Positions 9,052 to 19,322 of a stretch of 64,000 bases of DNA are shown here, one piece after another. Numbering within the stretch: position 1 is the first letter of the stretch; the number at the start of each line of letters is the position of its first letter. Both the position numbers and the translations under genes were made by a program. The notes under the pieces were generated by a model. The model was not told the origin of the DNA, did not search any database, and saw only the letters and a program-made list of their open reading frames with translations. The stretch comes from Adiantum capillus-veneris. Its lineage: Eukaryota; Streptophyta; Polypodiopsida; Polypodiales; Pteridaceae. The stretch spans positions 92,179,340-92,243,339 of the forward strand of contig CM043971.1 in the NCBI GenBank assembly GCA_014529385.2, read 5' to 3'.

Positions 9052-12000
9052 GGTTCACGATGTTGCAACAAGGCCTCCTCTAAAGGCATACAGACACAGG
9101 TGTATGCAAATGATTTGTAATAGGGGATATCAAAAATCAAAATTTGGAAGCATCATTTGTTGATTGACAACATGATTTACGTGTCGATTATATAGTTCTC
9201 ATTGCTTTCAACAAAAAAGTGTTCTAAATCTCCATCATCTCTCATAAATTCCCTCTAATATTCACTCTATATTCTTATTAACCCTATAATTATTTATATA
9301 TGCACTCATTTCTCTTGGTTTGAGCCTCTGCTAAGTTCTTGTCTACAACCAAAAGCCCGATTCTTTTTCGGTCGACCCTAGAGAATGGCGCACTCTAACA
9401 GTGGGTAGGCTCTTGCATGTGTTGATCAGTGTTACATCGTGTGTTGGACCACCCTCTTGTGGACAATGGGTTGGTTCTTGGTGGGGACTTTGGTGGCTTA
9501 TGGTGTAAGTGTGGGAGATACTTGGAGGTAGCATATGCCAACGTACTCTCTGAGTGTAAAGTCTTGGTCTTTTGGTTCAGGCTATTGGTTCCAAGCCAAA
9601 GATGGGTGGTCTTTGAGTGGCAATCAGCTGCTTGCTTGGTGGCATCTCTATTTTGGCTTGTGATCTCCCTATTAATTGCTATGTCTAATGATTGTTTTGG
9701 TATGTAAGTATAGGTGGATCCCTATAAAGCCCGACTTGATATGTACTTGGTATGTTGTTGTTGGGTCTCATGGGAGTCTTCTTGCATGGGGCGTTGGTTA
9801 TGGTATACATTTTCTTCTAATATATTATCGCACATAATTTGAGAATTGCACAAAAAAGGCCTTAAATACTTGAGTTTCAAGGATCATCTCAAAGAAAAAC
9901 AATATCAATGAAAATCTAAAATGCCACTTCAGGGCATAAGGATAATCAGGGCTTGCCAAAAACCATTTTGCTAACCAAATAAAATAGTACACACTTAAAA
10001 CTCTTTCGGTTTTTAGCTCGAAATTTTAATACTTCTCGTTAATTACAAAAAAACTTGTTAAATTATGTCTATTTTCAAGGAAAGCTCAGAATCTAGCCAG
10101 GATTTGGCAATTTTTAGCCGGTTGAAAATACACTAAACTCCTGTTTTTTGCAAACACTGAGTATAATGATACGCTTAACACTTTGACTTTGTAATGTGCT
10201 TAAAAGGTCTAGAATATTACATACTCAAAATGTACACATCTACAAAAGTCTAAATATTCTAAGCTGTTGTAATATGCTCATCATGCACAACACCCATGCA
10301 CACTCATGCCAAGAGAAAATTGATGTACATGTCGAGAGATGGCTTTTCGTGACATATAAAAAGCAACAAAAACATGAAATGATAGAGATCAGGAGAGAGC
10401 CCTCATATCTCCTTGTTGGCAGCTACTCACTGTTGTGCCAACATTGTGCTATATGGGTTGCATGATAGGAAAATTCCCATATAGCTTCCTCTCTTGGAAT
10501 GATAATAGCCATCGAGTTCACTTTGTTGAAGGTATACATCGCTTAGATCCTCCCTACCCCTACAAAGAATGATGGATTCGTAACATAACCCATAATGTCC
10601 TCAAAGCTAGCTAGATAAATGCAAAGGGGGTGGGTGAGCAACTTGGAGGAGAGGCACACCTATACAAAAAGAGAAAGAGAGAGAATAACCTCCTCACTAG
10701 AGCGTGGATATTGAGCCTAGTGACACCCTATATGAGCATATGCATGTTAGATGATGTTCTATATCACAAAGAAGGAACAAAAATTAATATACATTTACAA
10801 AAAGGCATCCTTGTCAAACTCAACCCCGATCACTCCTCCACTGCACTTTACTACAACCAAATTCAAGCTATTAAAGCACATAAGTTAAGAGTTATTATGA
10901 GGACATGCATGAGCAAGAGGCATCTCAAGGACTTTTGGTCACTCATAGAAGAGAAGGAAGATTGAAATATGTCAGCCAGTCCATAGACATGGAAGGTTTA
11001 GCTTGAAATGCACACCATTGAGTAGGGGTGTGGAGGGAGCTTTTTGTGCGAGCTTTTTATGGAAAATGGATCGGTTGGAAAATTTATTGAAAAAGCTCTC
11101 TCCGTGAACTTTGTGCTGGATTCCCTAATCTTATGCAAAAAGCTCCCTTCACCAATTGTGCCGCCACATCAATAGACACATCTAGAGCGTGGCAGTAGGT
11201 GGTTAGACGTCTTATGTGCACTTCTAAGAATGTCTCCTTGCACAGAAGCAACAATGCATATGAAGACAAGTGTATATGTTTTACATGCAAGAGCATTAAA
11301 TGTTTTCCTGATTCTACAAAATAAGCAATAGATTTTTTACCCTCAAATACAATAGAATTAAAATACGAGCATCGAAGTAAATGGTGCTGGATAGAACTTC
11401 TCTGATGCAGCACTTTGTCCATTGTAAAGATTAGCAAAAGACAATGCATGTGTGCATGATTCAATTATTAAAGAATGCAATGCACACGGCGAAAGGGGGG
11501 GTGGGTGGGAATGTACTTAACAATTCAATAGAGAAAAACACACCTCAATTGGCAAGTTGCTATAGGTGTGAGTGTTAATTAGACTACACATGGTTCATCT
11601 GCAGTTGTTTTTTTGGTAATTTCTCCAATCTCAATTCTCCACAATTACATGGGGCAAGGTCATGTAACTCTTCTTTATTGCTATCATGCTGGAGCAACCT
11701 ACTCTTCCGTCATGTTTTACCTTCATCATTAAGGTTAATAACAGGTCAAGTTAACAACATGTGAAACACATGAAAGAGCAGAGATCCAATGGTAGGCACC
11801 GTGCAAAGGAAGGCTGTTGCTGTTGTGTTCAGGTAAATGAAAAGCAATGCGCTTCTTTTCATGGAATTTGGGAAAATGTCGCAGTGCGTCACCCACAATT
11901 TGGCCGTCACATCAACAGACATTGCTATAGAGTGGCGGTCAAATCACGATGTAAGTGTTGGGAACTTGCGAGTGACAAGCTTGACTACCAAGAAAGGACA

Positions 12001-12233
12001 ACCACAATGAGTGCAAGTTTATGAAAAGAGTTACAGGAAAAGGAACAATCCACTTAATCACAATATTGGTCAAATCCTACATATCTTTCTCACAGTTCAC
12101 GAATAGGGTTACAAGAATAGAAAATAACCACTTATTTACAAGATCAGACCGCTTGAGAATAAGCATATCTCTTGTTCAAAAGAATGTTAAAAGTGATCGA
12201 CCGTTTGTAATGCTTTACAAAAAAGTTCAATGT
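9049..12233. other. intergenic DNA with no recognised gene
   Basis: Several open frames of 60-130 codons exist (for example 10630-10965 plus and 11084-11464 minus), but none resembles a known family or has clear gene structure. A diverged 43-bp repeat pair is present (11154-11196 and 11896-11938). Part of this stretch could belong to the Helitron or to the neighbouring small genes, but I see no end motif. Confidence 0.6.
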
Positions 12234-12605
12234 CTACACAATGCAAGGTGCTTCTTGAAATATCTGTGCTATTTCAACAGGATCAAGATACTGAGTTGGA
12301 GCTCTACAAACTTCTCTTAAATCTACTTTTTGAACCAAACTCAAGTAAATCTTGTAATGACGAATCATGCCAAGCTCTTGCTTTAAGAGCATTAGCCTAA
12401 TGTTGGGAAAGAAATAGAGATCAAGCAACTTGATGTAAATTGTGTCCAACTCTTCATCTATATATGACCCCCAAACGGTGTAGTTTTTCTCAATCACTTC
12501 CCATGCCCATTGCCATCCCCGTTCAGCAGGTAACAAATTTTCTTCGAAGGCATCAATAATAAAAAATTTTACACTTGCAAAAATATTCACAATTTCGTGG
12601 GCCAT
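12234..12605 (-). CDS. small unrecognised gene D, 123 residues, cluster member
   Basis: A single open frame starting with ATG at 12605. It begins MAHEIVNIFASVKFF, has an aromatic-rich centre (GWQWAWEVIEKNYTVWGSY) and a PNIRLMLLKQELGM segment, and ends near EIAQIFQEAPCIV. It lies on the same strand and in the same order as genes C, B and A. Weak similarities suggest it is a distant relative: a start like that of C (MGHDVLAILPIHI), a core like the RITIRELGM segment of B, and a proline near the end. EIV and N-[IL]-R-L followed by a Gly are also shared with the gene at 26047-26520. No known domain was recognised. Function unknown; that it is a real gene is likely but unproven. Confidence 0.45.
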   Translation of the reverse strand: MAHEIVNIFASVKFFIIDAFEENLLPAERGWQWAWEVIEKNYTVWGSYIDEELDTIYIKLLDLYFFPNIRLMLLKQELGMIRHYKIYLSLVQKVDLREVCRAPTQYLDPVEIAQIFQEAPCIV

Positions 12606-12654
12606 TTAATTGGCTGCAAGAAACGAAAACAACATTAGTACTCAAAGCTTAAAA

Positions 12655-12655
<1 letters not shown>

Positions 12656-12742
<87 letters not shown>
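12656..12742. repeat. TG then AG microsatellite
   Basis: A short TG run passes directly into more than 35 AG units. It lies between small genes D and C. Confidence 0.97.
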
Positions 12743-12745
<3 letters not shown>

Positions 12746-12874
12746 CAACATGGCCACTTAAACACTTTAAAAAAGTATAAGCACAATACAAATACTTCAA
12801 TTACTAATTGTCATGCCAAAAAGTGTCAAGAGCTTCATTAGGTCAAAGTCTTTACAACATTCCTATTTTTTTGC

Positions 12875-13278
12875 TTACAACAACTCATATTCTACTCTAT
12901 AATTGGATGGTTCAGGATCGCTCCAATATACCCCATTGATAAACTTCACAATTAATTTCAAAATTTCAAACTCTTCATCCGAAATGTAAGATTTGTGATT
13001 GTGATATATCTTTCGCAACTGAATATCACAACCACAAACATTGACATAATAAATATCAACCATATGTAGTTCTTGTAGGACTCTCATCAATTTTATTTCA
13101 TGCATAGTGAAATGCTTAACCGTCCACAATTTCCATACCACCCATCATCATATGAATACACCCAATGATGCCACCAACACCATGTACCATATCCTTGACA
13201 AATGTACTCTTCCTTAACTTTCAAATATATAATCATCCTTATATGTATTGGGAGAATAGCCAATACATCATGACCCAT
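12875..13278 (-). CDS. small unrecognised gene C, probably spliced, cluster member
   Basis: The proposed first exon starts at ATG 13278 and encodes MGHDVLAILPIHIRMIIYLK before a possible GT donor. The last part (12875 to about 13115) is open and encodes HFTMHEIKLMRVLQELHMVD followed by IYYVNVCGCDIQLRKIY, ending FINGVYWSDPEPSNYRVEYE. This mirrors gene B, whose third exon also starts HF and carries YYHIEF, and genes A and B, which have a Trp and Pro near the end. The middle exon is not certain. A frame there reads DMVHGVGGIIGCIHMMMGG. Similarity to A and B is weaker than that between A and B. Function unknown. Confidence 0.4.
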
Positions 13279-13304
13279 ATTAACCTACATTAGAAATTCG
13301 TAAA

Positions 13305-13364
<60 letters not shown>
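13305..13364. repeat. TC then AC compound microsatellite
   Basis: About 13 TC units are followed by about 17 AC units. Confidence 0.97.
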
Positions 13365-13366
<2 letters not shown>

Positions 13367-13473
13367 TCTGTCTCATTAACCTATCTAGTAGATAAAAACC
13401 CACTTCAATAAGCCACCAATAACTAAAAAAATATGGTACTTAGCATGCATAGACAATGGATCAAAGTGTTTGA

Positions 13474-14099
13474 TTATCTAGAGAAGTTGAGCCTACGACA
13501 CACTCTACTTGGAACTCTCAAGATCCAAGGTCTGACACGTCGAACACTGCGACCGAGGCGTCGAGGTGATTCACCCAAAGAATAGATTCTAAACATCCAT
13601 TCATTCACTCCATAGGGACCGTATGAAAAGTTGCAATTGAGAGGCCATTGCATACCTAACTCTCGTATAGTGATTCGCATATCATCTATATCAAACTCTA
13701 TGTGATAATAACCTACAACACTTCTAAAATATCGTGCTTCATATAATGCCAAGACAAAATGTCTGCAATAATATTGAAGTCTGCAATGAAAATAACAACC
13801 AACCATTCAGACATAAAAAGTAACAACACATTTAATGTCATATGGATTCAAATTCAAGATATACGCACCGAAGGATCTCAAAATCCTCGATAATACGAAC
13901 AATATCCTCAGCATGTGTAGGACCCCTCCACAATGGAGGATCTAGAAAACATGTAACATGTGTAAACATACAAAATAAAGGCCACAAAGTTCTCATTTTT
14001 GTAAAAGTAAGTAATAAAGATAAGATTTTACGTTTACATACCTCTAATATAAGTAGGTATATCATTGAGCGTGTACGAAACCATGATGTATCGTGCCAT
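13474..14099 (-). CDS. small gene B, three exons, complete 139-residue frame, unrecognised family
   Basis: Minus-strand exons: 14042-14099 (58 nt, starts ATG), 13869-13941 (73 nt) and 13474-13762 (289 nt). The introns have donors GTATGT and GTGCGT and acceptors TTTTCTAG and TATTGCAG. The spliced length of 420 nt gives 139 codons plus TAA with no internal stop, which is strong evidence for a real gene. Exon 1 ends in TYIR with phase 1; exon 2 starts DPPLWRGPTHAEDIVRIIED. Exon 3 holds YYHIEFDIDDMRITIRELGM and ends PWILRVPSRVCRRLNF. Gene A has the same exon 1 length, the same splice phase after exon 1 and the same motifs. The protein is basic at the C-terminus. No known domain was recognised. 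It is near the Helitron Rep/helicase gene and on its strand, so it may be cargo. Confidence 0.7.
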
Positions 14100-14225
14100 T
14101 CTTTATCTGCTCTAACAGCACAGATTTGGAAGTTTAAGAGGAACAAAGATGAAATAGAATAAAGAAGACTTTGACGATCATGCCGTAGAGAACCATGTCC
14201 TTCTTTCTTTTGTTTTAGTGAAGGA

Positions 14226-14230
<5 letters not shown>

Positions 14231-14302
<72 letters not shown>
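14231..14302. repeat. GA microsatellite (about 36 units)
   Basis: Uninterrupted GA dinucleotides between small genes B and A. Confidence 0.98.
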
Positions 14303-14306
<4 letters not shown>

Positions 14307-14366
14307 TGAAAGCAATTCAAAAGACTTTGAAATTTCACAACTTCACAAAGAGACAATACAAAACAA

Positions 14367-14993
14367 CTATTTGAAGTGTAGCCTTCGAGAGACCACATTA
14401 GGGATTCTATAAGTCCAAGGACCTATGTTGTATATGTTTTGCAAGATATGGGGTGGTGTTTCAACTTGAGTAAATATCCTCAATCGATATGGTGTAGTGT
14501 GGTCTCCAGCAACCCCCACCTGTTGTGCATTGACTGGCCTCTCGTCACTCACAAACCAAATATTAACTTGAATTTGACGATGCTCGTGGTTCGAAGAAAA
14601 GGCAACATGATAACATCCAAGAACTTCCATGGACATATCTCTTCCTAAGTATAGCATTTCATAAACACCTACGATGATAAAACCTCGATAAGAGTGATCT
14701 CTGCAAAGGCATCCATGAATTATGTAGAGCAATAAAAGCTTAAAACTACAAATATACCATATATAAAAACTCTTATAGTATAATATAAGTTTGATCAAAT
14801 AAGATCACCGAAAACATAGCAGGAACTCTTCCCCTCCATTGCGGTGGATCTTCAACAGAGTAAATGTATAAGTCAATCTTCTCAAGAAAATAATAGGTCA
14901 AGGTAATAAACTAATTTAAAAAAGAAGATAAATACCTCGAATGAATTCAGTGATGTGACCCACTACATAGGAGGCACTGCGTCGAGGATCCAT
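14367..14993 (-). CDS. small gene A, paralogue of gene B, spliced, unrecognised family
   Basis: Exon 1 is 14936-14993: 58 nt, as in gene B, encoding MDPRRSASYVVGHITEFIR in phase 1 with donor GTATTT. Exon 2 starts at 14849 after an AAG acceptor and encodes DPPQWRGRVPAMF. Exon 3 starts near 14700 after a TTTGCAG acceptor and encodes YRGFIIVGVYEM, VLGCYHVAF and, near the end, LRIFTQVETPP and PWTYRIPNVVSRRLHF. The exon 3 motifs line up with gene B (VVGYYHIEF; FRIYSLGESP; PWILRVPSRVCRRLNF). My reading of the exon 2-3 junction leaves a phase mismatch, so the true end of exon 2 may differ or the gene may carry a 1-nt lesion. Homology to B is well supported; function is unknown. Confidence 0.6.
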
Positions 14994-15090
14994 CTGTGGG
15001 CAATACTTTGATCTAAGAGATATGAATAAAATTTAACATCAAGTGTGTGTGACTTTAAGTGAGAGCCACAATGTCAATTTGAACTTATTG

Positions 15091-16642
15091 TTATGAGCTT
15101 GCTAGTTGTAATACATCCTTGAATACAATGTTTGGAGTGTAGTAACACTCCGCTTGAGTGTTTTCAGTATTGACAACAATCCTCATAGAAGCTGCACTTT
15201 GTACATGTGACATTGCAACATACAACTGTCCATGAGAGAAGATTGACGATGCAAGATATAGACCAAGAATTCCAAGTGTTTGTCCTTGTGCTTTGTTGAT
15301 ACTCATCCCAAAAGCAAGCCTGATTGAAAACTGACGATGCTTCATTTGAAATGGAAGCCCCTTTTGGTTTCCAATAATAAAGTCAATCTTTGGAAGAAAA
15401 ACTCTCTCTCCAATATTCGATCCTGTAACTATCTCTACCTCAATTACCTTATGATGAAATTGCTTGCATATCAATATGGTTCCGTTGCATAATCCACGTC
15501 TTGGATCCAAATTTCGCAGCAACATGATAGGAGCATTTTCTTTCAAGACTAAAGCATGAGGTGGAAAACCACCACCAAGAGTAAGGCTATTAAGATATTC
15601 AATTGTGTACAAATGTGTGTTTTCCTCTGACATACAAATTGAATCTGCACTCAGATACTCTTTGCAATCTCCATGCATTCTTTGCAATGCATAGTCATTA
15701 ATTAAATCCACCTCTTTATTCCGTGGAGCAAGTATTGCTCGATCTCTGAAAAAAGTTGCATGATCTTGCACATAAGCTTAGAAGATCTGCCAAACTATTT
15801 CATGGAAGCATCATGTGTGAAGGTATTTTGACTCTATCTAAATCTCCTCCATCATCCATAACCCCATTGCCAATATCAAGCACCCAATGGGATAAACTTT
15901 GTTGAAGTGAATTTGAACCGCAATCAAGTATACACATATTTCTAGTAAGCCTCAATATCTTCGTATATTTTCATATGTGAGAATGACACAACGAAGCATT
16001 TACAATGTCTATACGACTACCTTTTGGTACAACAGGTAGTATTTGTCGAAAGTCACCTCCAAGCAAAATGACTTTTCCACCAAACAAAGTATCTTGCTGC
16101 ATAATATCTCTTAAAGTTCTGTCCACTGCTTCAAATGCATAGCGATGTGTCATGGGAGCTTCATCCCATATAAGTAAAGCTGCATTCCTTAGAAGTTCTG
16201 CAAGTTGACTATTTACCTTTTTATTGCAAGTTGCTTCAGAGTGAAGCTCCAAAGGTATCTTAAACCTAGAATGAGCAGTTCTTCCATTACTCAAAAGCAA
16301 AGCTGCAATACCCGAGGATGCACATGCAAGAGCAACTCTACAACTTCCTCGCACTCGTGAAAGAAGTGCATTATATAAGTAAGTTTTTCCTGAGCCACCA
16401 GGACCATCTAGGAAAAATACCTTCCCTGAATGTGTGTCAACAGGTTGTAGCACTTGGTGGTAAGCATCTCGCTGATCCTCATTTAAGGAAGTCTCCATAC
16501 AATCTTCTATACTACACTGTTCATCGACGTTGAACATTTTTTCTTCAGCCATAACACCATTTTCACTTAAGATACCATTGCCGAGTCTATTGCAGGCAAC
16601 ATATAATTGCAAAGCCTCTTGCCATGTTGTTGCAAAAAGCAT
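15091..16642 (-). pseudogene. Helitron helicase domain (PIF1-like, C-terminal part of Rep/helicase), broken
   Basis: Helitrons move by rolling-circle replication with a Rep nuclease fused to a 5'-3' helicase. The Walker A motif FLDGPGGSGKTYLYNALL and the Walker B region ALLIWDEAPM lie in the 15971-16642 segment, with GGDFRQILPVVPKGSR after them. The last part (15091-15771) has MLLRNLDPRRGLCNGT, SINKAQGQTLGILGLYL and HGQLYVAMSHVQS, the final helicase motifs. Between them, 15772-15970 still encodes KILRLTRNMCI and WVLDIGNGVMDDGGD, but with a TGA where Trp is expected, another TGA and a frameshift. A further frameshift near 16570-16640 separates it from the Rep part. Confidence 0.92.
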
Positions 16643-19020
16643 TCTATATGAAGCAAAGCTTGATTTTTTGCCACATCAAATCGCACGCTGGCATATGAAA
16701 TACGCATCCTTAGGGCATAAACATAGTCCTCACAAAATTCGGTACAAAAACTATCCCAAAGAGTAGCCGGATGAAGTGGCTTACAAAAGACTAATATGAT
16801 TGCAAACAATTGTCTCAACTGCATTCCATTTTGAAAAAAAGATGCCTCTTGGAGGCAAAGTGACCATTCTTCATCATCTTGCAATAATCCTCTAGCTATA
16901 CATGCCTCCTTGTATGTATCATAAATGTGACCATCATACATCCGCAAGTCTTCAAAATACTTACATCCCTTGCAAATATTGAGAAGCATTCGTAGGTAAT
17001 AAACCTCACCAGCAGTAGGGACAATATTATACATTCTCCCAATAGAAACACCCTGTTGTTGTGGAGACCATGTCTTTCGACTTTTATTCCATACCCAACC
17101 ATTTGGAAAGTCAGTATATGTGAAGCTATTTGCTTTTGGATAGTTTTGATTTTCAACAAACCATTCTATCAAGGTAGTTTTTTTATTTTGCTCATTATCC
17201 AGTAAATGTGATACATCATCACCATCTTGAAATGTAACCATATTCTGCAATGGAAGGTGTACTTGCAATCGTTGAATAGATGGCCTTTCACTATGCATGT
17301 CGAAGCCAAATATTCTCCACATAGCCTCAAATGAAGAAACATAACATGCATTGAGATAACTCTTGATCTCATCAGTAGCTCCTTCACAATCTTGAAGAAC
17401 AATAGTGGCTCGATCATGTCCCTTGTAGACATACTTATAAAGATATTTCACGGCAGTGACAATTGAGCAGATCTCCACATTAATATGGGCTTCGTATCTT
17501 AGTGATAAGAGGGGGCTATAAGGTACAATCCAACGATTATCTAAATTGTAATTTTTAGACGGAACAAACCTTCCATCATCCCGTCTCATGTACACAAGAC
17601 ATCCACTTTCGTTTACATTTGTAGAAGTAGAAAATGTTCGTGGAAACTTAAATCTACACTTTCCATCAACCATACATGGAGAACTTGGGTTCAAAGGACC
17701 ACATGGCCCATGAACATTACAACGACTCACTACATCAAATAATTCTGGAAACACATTCTTGTGAGGGAGCTCAGCACAAACCAACTTGTCATAGTGTAAT
17801 GTATCTATGGGTTTATATTCGGATGCAAGTATCAACAATATATGAGCATGAGGAAGACCTCTCTTATGAAACTCAATCACTAAAACATGTCCAATCACCT
17901 CCCCAAACATGGCTTGCTTGATAAGTAAATGCATCATATCTTGGAACTTCTGATAAAACACTCGTATAGTCAGATTAGGACGATCAACAACACTTTGTCC
18001 AGGTAGTAATGCATCATCTATTTGCTTCCATAGTGGATTACATGTGAATGTGATGAAGAGATCCGGTTTACCCCTACTACGAACAATTGCCATTGCATCT
18101 TGAAATAGTTGGCACATATATCTTGGACCTCCAACAAAAGATGAAGGCAAAACAATTCTACGGCCAACATTTTGACCTTCAGCCCTCTCTAAGCCATCTC
18201 TAACCTCAACCATGTCCACCAATCCTTGGTACACTTCACCACGAAGTGTTTTTTGGTTATTTCGCATCCACCAAATCCGTGACTCCTCTAGAGTACTATA
18301 AGCATCCATGAAATACTGTTGTAATAGCCTACCCCCTCGAAGAAGACACTCCTCGGTATCATCTCTTATTTGTAAGCGAAAGGCATAATATTGCTTTTGA
18401 CTCATTTTTTTTTTCCATCGGTAGTCTGTAAATAAAGATGCCACCCATCCTCTCCACTTGGAAATAATAAAACATACAATAAGGATATGTAAGCTCGATG
18501 CATACTGGAGATTCTTTTCAAGACCCCATGTCGAAAATTCAGTACAATGTCGTGATAGCCAATATTTCTATCATCCCCTTGTCCTGGCATAATTGCAGCA
18601 ACCTCCGAACCCCTTGGAGCAAGATATTGCCAACCATCACAACGGTGCTCCGCAATAACCATCCTCATATTGGGTACAATAGCATCTCCAGACAAAGAAG
18701 CAGTAGATCGTAGAGCATTTGCATAGGGATTTACTCTATGCATCATCAATTGTAGACACTCTAGAATACTACGATCTAAATTTGAAACATGATGCAATCT
18801 GTTGCTCAACTCATGTTCGATATCAAAAAAATATAATTGTGCAAAGCGTGGAACTTCATTTTGTCCTTCAGCAAGCGCTAAAGAACCAATGCTATGATAG
18901 ACAGATCCATGAACCTTAAAAGTGTATACACCCCTCCCACCATAATTAATAGTCTCATCGATATGGGCACCAAGAGACACAAATGCCAATGCATTATTGT
19001 ATCCCTGAATGTTTTGTAAG
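16567..19020 (-). pseudogene. Helitron Rep nuclease and N-terminal region, broken
   Basis: The 18402-19020 part encodes FLQNIQGYNNALAFVSLG (split by Copia-1 at its start) and ends LLFPSGEDGWHLYLQTTDGKKK. A run of ten T (18405-18414; A on the coding strand) then causes a one-base frameshift into the next long frame, MSQKQYYAFRLQIRDD onwards. That frame shows the Rep motifs in order: FITFTCNPLW, the two-His motif GLPHAHIL, and the two-Tyr motif KYLYKYVYKGHDR. It continues for about 600 codons without a stop. Rep nicks and rejoins DNA using the Tyr residues. The whole catalytic core is present, so this copy died recently by frameshift, stop codons and the Copia insertion. Confidence 0.93.
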
Positions 19021-19247
19021 TGTTGGAATTAGGGTTGCAGAGAAACACACACAGCTTGGAGAAGACGAAGGAAGCTCAAGGCACACAATAGAGAGTGTGT
19101 TACTTAGTGTGCAATGGAAAGATAGATAGCCCTAGAGTGATGGGCGTATATACAATGCACGGGGGAAAAAACCTCCTAAAGAGGGAAAAAATGCCTCGGC
19201 GGTCCTAGTGTGTTCACACACATCACTACCACATGTATATGGTAACA
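19021..19247 (-). repeat. 3' LTR of Copia-1 (227 bp)
   Basis: Direct repeat of 23953-24186. It lacks a 7-bp segment that the other copy has near GTGTGATGTGTTCACAC. Confidence 0.95.
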
Positions 19248-19322
19248 AATCGCCCCTGGAGTGATGCGGTGAACAAGAGCTGGCACATGAGTAAAGGGAA
19301 GTGCCATGCCCTGAGGACAGGA

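Noticed and set aside
10630-10965. 111-codon plus-strand frame
   Set aside because: No recognisable motif, no paralogue in the window and no gene structure; random frame is the simpler explanation.
11084-11464. 126-codon minus-strand frame near the small-gene cluster
   Set aside because: It lacks the motifs shared by genes A-D and has unremarkable composition. It could be part of the Helitron region but there is no support for coding.
13093-13278. A single 61-codon frame as an independent gene
   Set aside because: It overlaps the proposed first exon and intron of small gene C. By analogy with genes A and B it is better read as a spliced gene.
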